Of a stretch of 45,398 nt of DNA, positions 24,966 through 31,881 are shown one piece after another. Position 1 is the stretch's first letter, and each line of letters begins with the position of its first letter. Source of the DNA: Pseudomonadota bacterium (GTDB lineage Bacteria > Myxococcota_A > UBA796 > SXON01); assembly GCA_005778355.1 (NCBI GenBank), contig SXON01000191.1:1-45398 (forward strand). Reading direction: 5' to 3'. Position numbers and translations under genes: made by a program. The notes under the pieces were generated by a model. It made no database searches, was not told the DNA's origin, and saw only the letters and a program-made list of their open reading frames with translations.

Positions 24966-25060
24966 CCCTGAAAAAACGAGAACCCCCGACCTTTCGGACG
25001 GGGGTTCAAGATGGCGGGGTGTACTGGATGAAGTTCGAACAGTCGCGCTTTCGCCCGCGG
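24966..25060 (+). repeat. Accessory-island repeat, copy C
   Basis: This copy shares with copy A 40 identical bases (24988-25027) and then 12 more after one mismatch. Its left part is a hairpin, AACCCCCG (24981-24988) and CGGGGGTT (24999-25006), around a short loop, like an intrinsic-terminator stem without a clear T run. Copies A and C are in the same orientation, 5501 bases apart. Confidence 0.78.
24981..25006 (+). terminator. Hairpin terminator-like element
   Basis: The arms AACCCCCG and CGGGGGTT are perfectly complementary over eight bases and flank the ten-base loop ACCTTTCGGA, which can pair further (CC with GG). It lies just behind the recombinase's conserved end. No U-rich tail follows, so function as a terminator is inference. 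Confidence 0.45.
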
Positions 25061-25246
25061 AGCCGACCACCGCGCGGTTGGCAGGGTTGAAGGGGATGAT
25101 CCCGCGGGGGGCGTCGGCGAGGGGGCGGCCGGGGGTGGCGCGGTAGGGTCGCGGGGCGCCGGGCCGTGGCTTCGAGGGCGTTCGTGCGGCTGCGCTGGCG
25201 GTTCACTCCGTGGCAAGGCTCGCCTGGATGGCCAGATGAGCTTGCA

Positions 25247-25354
25247 ATGCGAGACGATCTGCGCGGGCGCGAAGCGGTGGGACGGCGGGAACGACTGGCT
25301 ATGCGAGACGATCTGATCGAGAGGGCGGGAGGAGGATGCCGGATCGTCTCGCAT
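25247..25354 (+). promoter_or_regulatory. Repeated operator motif before AbiEi-like copy 2
   Basis: The 15-mer ATGCGAGACGATCTG occurs at 25247-25261 and at 25301-25315. Its reverse complement core GATCGTCTCGCAT occurs at 25342-25354, 16 bases before the GTG of the AbiEi-like gene. Two direct copies plus one inverted copy close to a start codon suggest binding sites for the encoded winged-helix protein. The gap 25147-25370 holds no gene. Confidence 0.6.
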
Positions 25355-25370
25355 CACGATACGAAGCGGC

Positions 25371-25748
25371 GTGGCCCAGAGGGGAGCGCTCGCCGAGTTC
25401 GTGGACGACCTGCAGGTGGCGGGGCGCCTCACGTTCACCCGCGACGAGGCCATGGTCGCGCTCGGGGTGAGCATGAGCGCGCTCAAGCAGGCGGCGCTGC
25501 GCCTCGCGAAGCGGGGGCGGCTCGTGTCGCCCCGGCGGGGGTTCTACGTGATCGTGCCGCTGGAGCACCGCGACGCAGGGGCTCCTCCGCTCGACACCTG
25601 GCTGCCGGCGATGCTGCAGTTCCAGGGGGCGCGGGAGCTCGCGCGGGAGGTTGTGGGCAACGAGGTGGTGGTGACGGTGGATCGGCGGCTGCGGGCGCTT
25701 GGGGTGGGCGGGCTCCGGCTGCGGTTCTCTTCGTCCACGACGGGCTGA
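25371..25748 (+). CDS. AbiEi-like antitoxin, short form, copy 2
   Basis: A 125-residue paralogue of the gene at 21121. It has the same N-terminal winged-helix (GALAEFVDDLQVAGRLTFTR, MSALKQAALRLAKRGRLVSP, GFYVIVPLEHRDAGAPPLDT) and the same missing effector segment. The end is EVVVTVDRRLRALGVGGLRL. Outside the core the two copies differ strongly, so they diverged after the shared deletion. No toxin partner is present. The start is GTG 25371. Confidence 0.7.
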   Translation: MAQRGALAEFVDDLQVAGRLTFTRDEAMVALGVSMSALKQAALRLAKRGRLVSPRRGFYVIVPLEHRDAGAPPLDTWLPAMLQFQGARELAREVVGNEVVVTVDRRLRALGVGGLRLRFSSSTTG

Positions 25749-25781
25749 CGCCGGGGCGGTCGCGGAGCGAGCCCGTCAGCC
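25743..25781 (+). terminator. Possible bidirectional terminator hairpin
   Basis: GGCTGACG (25743-25750) is the inverse complement of CGTCAGCC (25774-25781), with a 23-base spacer. It sits between the convergent ends of the AbiEi-like gene (25748) and the peptidase gene (25776). The long loop makes this uncertain. Confidence 0.3.
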
Positions 25782-27305
25782 GACGAGAACGCCAGGTGCC
25801 CTGCCAGCGAAGTACGTGGCCACGGGCTTCAATTCGTCCTCCGACGCGGGGATTACCGCGAGCACCTGCCCCCACTTGGGGATGGGCCGAAGGATGTCGG
25901 TGGCGTCGCAGAGGACATCCAGCAGCCAATCATCGCCCGTCCGGAAGCGGATCACCCCGACGTAGCGGGACAGGCGGAGTCGCTGGACCAGCGCCGCGAC
26001 CCGCCCACGATCGAGGGGCAGACGGAGCAAATCTGCCGAGTAGTCGCCGGCGAGTCGGAATGCGGGCTCGACGAGCACCGAATCCCGTCTGTCCGGTCCT
26101 GCCAGCTTCCGGGCGACGGGCAGCAGCTCGCCAGCGAGTACCAGCACGTCGAGCGCGCTCATGCGTATCTTCGGGTACAAAGGCGCGATCGCGCATGAGA
26201 CGTGGACCGGGTCTTGAAGGGTCGGAAAGGGCTCACCGTAGGGAATGAACGCGATGGCTGGATCTTTCTCGGCCTCGACCTGCCACTTCATCCGCGCGTA
26301 GGGGCCGAGGCGGTCGTCGTGGACGTAGAGCCTCGTGATGCCGCGGGATCGGAGTTCGTACGAGCCTTGGGCCGGGACGATCACGTCGGCCGCCGGCTCC
26401 TCGCTGTCGGAAGTTCTGAACCCAACGGCGATCACCGCGTGTCCTTCGGTAGTCCCCTCCGTGTACAGCTGCATGACGACCGGAATGCCCGAGCGGAGGT
26501 ACATCATCATGGCGAGCAGCAGGAGCTGGTCGCCGTCCCGGCTCGGCTTGACGACGTCGGGCGAGTACCCGCTGGCGAGGATGGCGCCGATCATCTGTTG
26601 TCGGGTGAGTCCGGCGGCTGCGGGAAACACGCGGCCCTCTGGCGTGCTCCGGTTCGCGTGCTCCGTGATCGCCAGCGTCGTGGGCGAGCGTCCGCCGTCG
26701 CGCCGAATCACCGCGGCCAGGGCGCCCGACACCGCTGCGGTAGCGCAGGCTCCTACGGCCCGATCTTGCTCGTGGAACTGCACGCCTCGCGCCTTCAGTG
26801 TCATCCCGAGCAGGTGCACCCGGTGTGGGGGCGACTTCGGTCCGAACTCCCGAGAGGGCTTGCCTGAGTACGCCCGGAGAACCGTCCTCCCGATAGGCGC
26901 GCTCTCAAGGGGGCGAACGACGACGAAGCCAAGGTAGGCAGCCTGATAGTGGTCTCGAAGCGACTCGAACTCGGCTTCGTTCCCAGCTGCACCGGCAACC
27001 TGACCGGCAAGATCGGAGGGTAGCTCGCACTGGAAGAAGTGAAGCCGGACGCACCGTTGCGGCGGTGGCCGGAGGGCGGTTGCGTAATAGCCCTGAAACT
27101 CGGCCAGATAGTGCCGATCCGTGTACTCCGGCTCGACCAGTATGGCCTGAGCGTCAAGTTCCGGATGGCTCAAGTAGCTGAGGAGGTACCGCACCTGATC
27201 GGGCACCGCCGCGCTCCAGTCGGTCGTGGCGCGGCAGGCGTCGCGCACGCACGCGACGAGATCATCCCTCGTGAACGGACGGTACGTGAGCAAGTGCTCG
27301 GCCAC
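25776..27305 (-). CDS. Papain-like cysteine peptidase candidate
   Basis: A 509-residue cytoplasmic protein with no signal peptide. Residues 180-335 look like a papain-like/C39-type fold. A Cys nucleophile lies in AVGACATAAVSG (Cys187), a His in EGHAVIAVGFR (His289) and an Asp in YVHDDRLGPYARM (Asp330 or 331), in the right order for a Cys-His-Asp triad. The flanking 180 N-terminal and 170 C-terminal residues are unfamiliar. It starts at a GTG overlapping by one base the stop of the upstream 60-residue gene, so the two are a unit. Function is not known; peptide processing, or cleavage of a cellular target, is inference. Confidence 0.68.
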   Translation of the reverse strand: MAEHLLTYRPFTRDDLVACVRDACRATTDWSAAVPDQVRYLLSYLSHPELDAQAILVEPEYTDRHYLAEFQGYYATALRPPPQRCVRLHFFQCELPSDLAGQVAGAAGNEAEFESLRDHYQAAYLGFVVVRPLESAPIGRTVLRAYSGKPSREFGPKSPPHRVHLLGMTLKARGVQFHEQDRAVGACATAAVSGALAAVIRRDGGRSPTTLAITEHANRSTPEGRVFPAAAGLTRQQMIGAILASGYSPDVVKPSRDGDQLLLLAMMMYLRSGIPVVMQLYTEGTTEGHAVIAVGFRTSDSEEPAADVIVPAQGSYELRSRGITRLYVHDDRLGPYARMKWQVEAEKDPAIAFIPYGEPFPTLQDPVHVSCAIAPLYPKIRMSALDVLVLAGELLPVARKLAGPDRRDSVLVEPAFRLAGDYSADLLRLPLDRGRVAALVQRLRLSRYVGVIRFRTGDDWLLDVLCDATDILRPIPKWGQVLAVIPASEDELKPVATYFAGRAPGVLVG

Positions 27306-27487
27306 TACCTGCTTCGGAACTTGAGGTCGTCCGGCGTGATCGTCCGCATGGCGTCGGTCTTTGTCTGGAGCGCGCGGCGCACCTCCGCTCCCTCGCGGTC
27401 GAGCCGGTCCATCGTCTCACGGTCCCAGGCGCCGCCCTTCGCGGGACCGCGCGCGGGCGTCTCCTGCTGCTTCTGGGCGGTGCTCAC
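27305..27487 (-). CDS. Small charged protein preceding the peptidase
   Basis: A 60-residue protein from GTG 27487, preceded by a good ribosome-binding site (GGAG, six bases upstream). The sequence is hydrophilic and helical-looking (REGAEVRRALQTKTDAMRTI), ending DDLKFRSR, with an N-terminal Gln/Pro/Gly-rich segment. It could be a partner, inhibitor or substrate of the peptidase encoded next, with which it overlaps by one base. There is no leader-peptide double Gly. No family recognised. Confidence 0.6.
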   Translation of the reverse strand: MSTAQKQQETPARGPAKGGAWDRETMDRLDREGAEVRRALQTKTDAMRTITPDDLKFRSR

Positions 27488-27620
27488 GGCGACTCCAAGC
27501 GATAAAACTAACCGCGAATCGGCTATTGTCCGCACCCAGGCGGTCGGGTCGGTGCGCGAAGGCCGATGGCGGGTTAGCGCTTTGCGGCGGTTCTACGATC
27601 CTTTTTCTGGCCCGCGTCCA

Positions 27621-27638
27621 GCGAAAATTTATTTTCGC
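27621..27638. promoter_or_regulatory. AT-rich perfect palindrome
   Basis: GCGAAAATTTATTTTCGC: arms GCGAAAAT and ATTTTCGC around two bases. It is strikingly AT-rich against the surrounding high-GC DNA. It lies between the end of the XRE-regulator gene (27723) and the peptide gene start (27487), both minus strand. It is an operator, promoter or terminator candidate. The gap 27488-27722 contains no gene. Confidence 0.5.
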
Positions 27639-27722
27639 ACTGCCGTGGCGCCCGGGTGTGTGGCCCGGAGCCGTCGTGCCGCGACGCTCGCTCGTTCTCT
27701 GCCCCGCCGGGGATGGGTCCAC

Positions 27723-28463
27723 CTACACCCTCAACCCCCCAAACTCCACCACCAACCCCGAGTCCTCGCTCGTCGTTCCCGCCACGAGCGGCAGTGCGCC
27801 GCCGTCGGGGGTGAGCCCGAAGGCGGCGACGCGCTTCCCACCGGCGGTCCATCCCGCGGGGGCGGCGGTGATCCCGGTGATGAGCGGCTCGGCGAGCGGC
27901 TTCAGCTCGTTGAGCAGCGCGACGAGGTCGGGGAGCGCCGGCACCACGATGGGCGTGCACCAGTCTCCGAGGTTGACCCATACGAAGTACTCGTAGCCAT
28001 GCGTCGTCGTGGCGCCGTGCGACCGGGGGTGCACCTCGACGTGGAGCGCGCCCTCGTGGCCGAGCTCGAGCGCGCGGTAGCTGAAACCGGCCGCAGTCAC
28101 GTCGGCATCGCAGTCGTTCTTCTCGCTCAGCCCACTGGTGAAGTCGGCGATCTTCGACCAACCCTCGGCGCGGGAGAAGCGCCAGATCGTAGGGCCCTCG
28201 AGCTCGGGCGCAGGGGCGTCGAAGCGCACCCCTGCGGCGGCGAGGACCTCGGTGACGGGGCGTTCAAACAGCACGGCGAGCGCGTCGAACAGCGCGGGCG
28301 ATTCGATGCGGAAGCGCCCACCCCGCTCCATCTTCTGGAGCTTGGCGAACGTGATCCCGAGCTGCGTGGCCGCGTCGCGGAGCGAGAGCCCACGCCCAGT
28401 GCGGAGCGCGCGGAGGTAGGGACCGAAGCTGGCCTTGTGTTGTCGGAAGAGCACGGTTTCCAT
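27723..28463 (-). CDS. XRE-family helix-turn-helix regulator
   Basis: A 246-residue protein. Residues 12-70 are a Cro/CI-type helix-turn-helix (LRALRTGRGLSLRDAATQLG, then TFAKLQKMERGGRF), the standard arrangement of XRE regulators. The larger C-terminal part is beta-rich with His and Trp residues (GWSKIADFTS, GYEYFVWVNLGD) and probably senses a ligand or partner. The gene is the last of four minus-strand genes beginning at 30694 and lies two bases after the preceding stop. I infer control of this element's divergent operons. Confidence 0.75.
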   Translation of the reverse strand: METVLFRQHKASFGPYLRALRTGRGLSLRDAATQLGITFAKLQKMERGGRFRIESPALFDALAVLFERPVTEVLAAAGVRFDAPAPELEGPTIWRFSRAEGWSKIADFTSGLSEKNDCDADVTAAGFSYRALELGHEGALHVEVHPRSHGATTTHGYEYFVWVNLGDWCTPIVVPALPDLVALLNELKPLAEPLITGITAAPAGWTAGGKRVAAFGLTPDGGALPLVAGTTSEDSGLVVEFGGLRV

Positions 28464-28465
28464 GG

Positions 28466-28954
28466 TCAGGCCGCCTCGATGCCGAGCTCGCCGAACGAGC
28501 CGAGCGGCACCGCCTTCCGCATGCCGGGGCGCAAGGCGATCAGGAAGCCGCTCACCGTCGCGCCACTCGGGCCGACCGCGAGGCGCGGCCCCAACGCCGT
28601 GCCGTCCGCGAGCTCGTCGCGGAGCTGCGCGCGAACGACGTCGATGAGTGCGGCGGGGAGCACCAGGAGAAGCGCCCCGCGCAGGTTCTGGAACCCGACC
28701 TCGCCGAGCAGCTTCACCGGGACGAAGAGCCGTTCACCCTCGGGAATCGCTAGGGGGTATACATCGACGATGACGCTGCCGAGCTGGCGCTGCTCCTTCG
28801 GCCCCACCATCATCGGCGCGAGCACCTCGACGAGGTTCATCCCGAGCAACGCCTTGAGGCCGTCGAACTGGATGGGGCCGATGCGCACCGAGGTGGTGGG
28901 CAGGGTGAGGTTCACGCGGATCGCGCCAGGCTCGTGGGCGAGGTTCGGGTTCAC
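28466..28954 (-). CDS. Hypothetical element protein
   Basis: A 162-residue protein with several hydrophobic strands (VRIGPIQFDGLKALLGMNL, RGALLLVLPAALIDVVRAQL) but no transmembrane helix I would call. It overlaps the start of its neighbour's stop by four bases (ATGA), so it is translationally coupled to the gene upstream. No family recognised. Confidence 0.6.
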   Translation of the reverse strand: MNPNLAHEPGAIRVNLTLPTTSVRIGPIQFDGLKALLGMNLVEVLAPMMVGPKEQRQLGSVIVDVYPLAIPEGERLFVPVKLLGEVGFQNLRGALLLVLPAALIDVVRAQLRDELADGTALGPRLAVGPSGATVSGFLIALRPGMRKAVPLGSFGELGIEAA

Positions 28955-29523
28955 GCTGCACCCGGGGCGCCACCGGGGCGCCCGCCGCGCGGGATGATCT
29001 CGTCGGGCTCGACGCTCTCGACGTCGTCGCCGTGGCCGTGGTCCTCGACCTCGTCGGCATCCTCGGCGTCGGCCAGCTCGTCGTACTCGTCGCCGTCGTC
29101 ATCGTCGTCGTCGTCGCCCTCACCGGGATCGGTGTCGTCCCCGGCGACGGCGCCGGGGTTCGCCTCGGCCAGCAGGTCGAGCATCTCGTGCTGGCCGCGC
29201 GCGATCACCACCAGCGCCTTCTTCACGCCGGGGAGGTAGCGGAGGGCGCGCAGCGCCTTCGGGTCGAGGTTGGCGAGCCCCGACTCGATGCCCTTGAGCG
29301 TCTCGTGGATGTCGCCGAGCGCCTGCACCTGGCGGAACGCGAGGTGCGCGGTGTGGAAGGACTGTTCATCGGGGTCCATCGACGCCCACGCTTCGATGGA
29401 CTCGACGAGCGCACCCCGCGAGGATGCGTCGAAGCTGTTGGCGTAGAATCGCTCGATCACGCTCTTCCACTCGGGGAGCTTGGGCGTGCGGGGGCTGGGC
29501 AGACGGGTGACGTTCTCCGGCAT
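28951..29523 (-). CDS. Hypothetical protein with acidic C-terminal tail
   Basis: A 190-residue protein. The first 130 residues are helical and mixed-charged (EWKSVIERFYANSFDASSRG and later PGVKKALVVIARGQHEMLDL). The last 60 are overwhelmingly Asp/Glu/Gly/Ala (DDDDDDDGDEYDELADAEDA). Acidic tails of this type can bind basic partners, mimic DNA, or bind Ca, but none is demonstrated here. Part of the minus-strand operon. Confidence 0.6.
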   Translation of the reverse strand: MPENVTRLPSPRTPKLPEWKSVIERFYANSFDASSRGALVESIEAWASMDPDEQSFHTAHLAFRQVQALGDIHETLKGIESGLANLDPKALRALRYLPGVKKALVVIARGQHEMLDLLAEANPGAVAGDDTDPGEGDDDDDDDGDEYDELADAEDADEVEDHGHGDDVESVEPDEIIPRGGRPGGAPGAA

Positions 29524-29554
29524 CGGAGTTTCTCCTTGTACTTTGGCTGGTTGT

Positions 29555-30694
29555 TCAGGCCGCCTTCGGCTGGTCCTGTGGCGGCGGGGGGGTGGACGGG
29601 GTCTCGGGCGCGTTGGCGGCGAGGGTGAGCGAGGCGATGAGCTCCTTCTGGATGCCCTCGTCGCGAAGCATGGCGATGACCTTGCGGTTGGCGACGAACT
29701 CGCGGAGCTGCGGCGAACTGGCGAGCAAGTCGACGAACTCGGCCATCTCGGGCGGGATGCCAGCCTTCATGGCGGCGTAGGCGCGCACGGCGGCGCCCGT
29801 CTCCTGGATGAAGGTCTTGGCGAGCTCCTCGTTGACGCGGCCCTGCTCGGTGCGCTCGCGGCTCTCGCGGGCGTCGTTGGCGTCGCCGAGGCGGACAGCC
29901 ACCAGGCGCTCCGCGAGCGTCTCCGACAGGCGTTGTGCCCGTTCACCCTGCTTGCTGTTGCTCTCCAGCGCGTCGTTCTGGAGCCGCGAGAGCCCACCGA
30001 AACCGCGCTCGTACAGGCCGAGGAGGTGCTCGTACCCGCCGCCGAGGGCCTTCCAGACGCGCCCCTCTGGCAACGCTTCGAGCATGAGGAGCGCCTGGCT
30101 CCGCTCGGGCGGGGGCGCGGCGCCGCCGTTGTTGTTGGCCGCCGCAGCGGCGCGGGCTCCGCCGATGGTGCTGCTCGCGGGCACAAGCGTCGGGGGCTGG
30201 CGCTGGGCCTCGGGGGCGTCGTCGTCCTCCGAGGCGTCCCAGTCGGGGTTCTCGGCGGAGAAGCGGGCGCTGAACAGGAGTCGGTCGCCCTTCGGGCTCC
30301 ACGCAGAGAGCTTGAACTTCCGACGCTTGGTCGAGTTCATCTGCGCACCCGCGGTCTCCATCAGCCAGCGCATTCCCGCGTGGACGAGGTCGACGGGGCT
30401 GGCGCTCGCGACGGCCGACGCGAGTGTGGGCGCGGGCTCGTCATTCTCGTCGGCCCAGGGGTTGTCGGGGTCGTGATCGGGCTCGTCTTCGTCGCGATCA
30501 TCGTCGCGTGCGGCCCTGGCCGGCGGGGGGACCAGGTAGCTACGCAGCTCCTCGGGGGTGAGGTCCACGCGGGCGAGCTTCTCGCTGGTGTTTCGGCCGG
30601 TGACTTCGGCGAGCACGAGGTAGCCGAGGTCGTCGGCAAGCATGACGAGCCGCTTCTGGATCGGGTCGATGTCGTGGAAGACGTATTCGCTCAT
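29555..30694 (-). CDS. Hypothetical element protein, first gene of the leftward operon
   Basis: A 379-residue protein. N-terminal residues 1-55 are well ordered (IDPIQKRLVMLADDLGYLVL). A charged DDDRDEDEPDHD linker and an Asn/Gly/Ala-rich linker near residues 180-200 follow, then a long helical region (residues 215-360). No enzymatic motif is visible. The modular linkers suggest a scaffold or a DNA/partner-binding protein. It faces the TTGACGC repeat region and is the first gene transcribed leftwards. Confidence 0.6.
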   Translation of the reverse strand: MSEYVFHDIDPIQKRLVMLADDLGYLVLAEVTGRNTSEKLARVDLTPEELRSYLVPPPARAARDDDRDEDEPDHDPDNPWADENDEPAPTLASAVASASPVDLVHAGMRWLMETAGAQMNSTKRRKFKLSAWSPKGDRLLFSARFSAENPDWDASEDDDAPEAQRQPPTLVPASSTIGGARAAAAANNNGGAAPPPERSQALLMLEALPEGRVWKALGGGYEHLLGLYERGFGGLSRLQNDALESNSKQGERAQRLSETLAERLVAVRLGDANDARESRERTEQGRVNEELAKTFIQETGAAVRAYAAMKAGIPPEMAEFVDLLASSPQLREFVANRKVIAMLRDEGIQKELIASLTLAANAPETPSTPPPPQDQPKAA

Positions 30695-30822
30695 GGCGGG
30701 CGATTCCTATGTCATACCTGATGGTTGTGATGACGTTATTCATGTAGCTTCAAGGCTGCGGCAGGGTAGGGCGAATCGCTTGCCGCCGGTTGCCGCGATG
30801 GTGGCCGCGGTGCTGGCCGCGC

Positions 30823-30969
30823 TTGACGCCACGGCTTGACGCCCTTTCCGCCTGCACTTTCCGCCTTGCCGCCGACCGTTTCCGCGCTGCCGCCGAGGGG
30901 TTGATGCGGTTGACGCGCCCGGGTGGGGTGGTTGACGCGGAGGTCGGAGAGGGTCGGAGGGCTTGACGC
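30823..30969 (+). promoter_or_regulatory. TTGACGC direct-repeat cluster
   Basis: The seven-base word TTGACGC occurs at 30823, 30836, 30910, 30932 and 30963, all on the plus strand, with a variant TTGATGC at 30901. The gap 30695-31022 has no gene and separates the leftward operon from the rightward genes. Two nearby TTTCCGC words (30858-30880 region) add to the structure. This suggests regulator binding sites or replication iterons. Spacing is irregular (13, 74, 22, 31 between starts). Confidence 0.55.
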
Positions 30970-31022
30970 GGGGCTCGACTCGCGGGATCACGCCCATGCG
31001 GCGGGCGCGGTAAGGGAGGAGC

Positions 31023-31271
31023 ATGGCCAAGTACGACGCGCTCCGGCGTTTCCTCGCGGCGCGCAGCGAGCCGGTGGTGCGCATCAGCTTCGAGGAGCTC
31101 GATGCCGTCGTGGGCGGGCTGCCGAGGTCGGCGCGGACCTACCGGGAGTGGTGGGACAACGGCTCCACGTCGGTGCACCCGCAGGCGCGGGCGTGGGCCG
31201 AGGCGGGGTTCGCGGTGGAGGCACTGGATCTTGAGCGCGGGTTGGTGCGCTTTGCTCGGCGCTTCGGCTGA
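31023..31271 (+). CDS. DUF7662-like small protein
   Basis: An 82-residue protein with the pattern MAKYDALRRFLAAR, then ISFEELDAVVGGLPRSAR and HPQARAWAEAGFAVEALDLE. I associate this with the short uncharacterised family DUF7662 that often sits in accessory regions. A GGGAGGA ribosome-binding site precedes the ATG. Function unknown. It is the first gene right of the repeat cluster. Confidence 0.68.
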   Translation: MAKYDALRRFLAARSEPVVRISFEELDAVVGGLPRSARTYREWWDNGSTSVHPQARAWAEAGFAVEALDLERGLVRFARRFG

Positions 31272-31311
31272 ACCGGCGCAGTCTTTCCGCGGAGTTCGAC
31301 GCCCCCTCGAC

Positions 31312-31881
31312 CTACGGTGCGTCCAGGAGGGCCCGGAGGGGCTGGACCACCAGGTCCTCCAGCTCGCTGAAGCCCGACACGCGGCTCAACGGGATTGCGA
31401 ACGCCCTCATGCGTTTCCAGTTCTGCTTGTGGGTGGGACCGGGCTCGAACGTGGAGACGGCCCCGCCGATCTCGGCATCGTCCAGCCAAAACCACCACTT
31501 GCACGTCCAATAGGCCCAGTTGATCGGCGTCTTTCCGTCGCCATCGATCACACCGGCCACGACCAAGGGCTCCTCGATGCGGGGGTCCCATTTCCAGTCG
31601 CCCCGACCGGCCTGATCCGACAGGAAGACTGCGACGAACGCCAGGGGCCCCTTCGCCGACTCCCCATCGTCCTTGTGGGCGTAGAACCGGACGAGCCACC
31701 GGGGGAACCACTCGCTCGGCTTCGCGATGGACTGCGAGGTCTGCATCCCCATCTGGTTCGCCGAGGCGTGCCAGCATCGGTAGTCGATAGCGTCGAGCTG
31801 TGCGTCCGCATCGCGGAGCAGCTGCCCGCACTCCCGGTAGACGCGGTCGAGTTCATCGAAGAGAAGGTTCCATCTCGACAT
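31312..31881 (-). CDS. Partner protein of a PD-(D/E)XK-like gene
   Basis: A 189-residue soluble protein rich in Trp (KPSEWFPRWLVRFYAHKDDG, INWAYWTCKWWFWLDDAEIG). Its start codon overlaps by one base the stop of the nuclease-like gene at 31881, so the two are translated as a pair. I do not recognise the family. Its genetic coupling to a nuclease-like gene suggests a regulator, target-recognition or immunity role, which is inference. Confidence 0.6.
   Translation of the reverse strand: MSRWNLLFDELDRVYRECGQLLRDADAQLDAIDYRCWHASANQMGMQTSQSIAKPSEWFPRWLVRFYAHKDDGESAKGPLAFVAVFLSDQAGRGDWKWDPRIEEPLVVAGVIDGDGKTPINWAYWTCKWWFWLDDAEIGGAVSTFEPGPTHKQNWKRMRAFAIPLSRVSGFSELEDLVVQPLRALLDAP

Larger units (their letters stand above)
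24259..25146 (+). pseudogene. Serine recombinase, C-terminal part only
   Basis: The open frame covers the C-terminal half of a large serine recombinase. It has a zinc-ribbon part (YCGACGDEG and YYHCDGC as the paired Cys ligands), followed by a long coiled coil (HTEAMARLQKRYAQLKGR onward) and the end region FLNFLCLNSEFRGDSVKVAW. The resolvase catalytic domain and recombinase domain are missing because the IS3 element begins exactly at 24258. The N-terminal half is not found on the other side of the IS. The last 60 or so codons (from about 24970) read through the repeat and a hairpin and are probably not original coding sequence. It should be inactive. Confidence 0.82.

Noticed and set aside
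24970..25146. Tail of the recombinase frame ending RTPDLSDGG and further.
   Set aside because: The DNA there is a repeat and hairpin that also occurs at 19487 outside any coding context; it is read-through, not family sequence.
30823..30969. Possible CRISPR array.
   Set aside because: The repeated word is only seven bases and spacing is irregular, with no spacer-like units of equal length.
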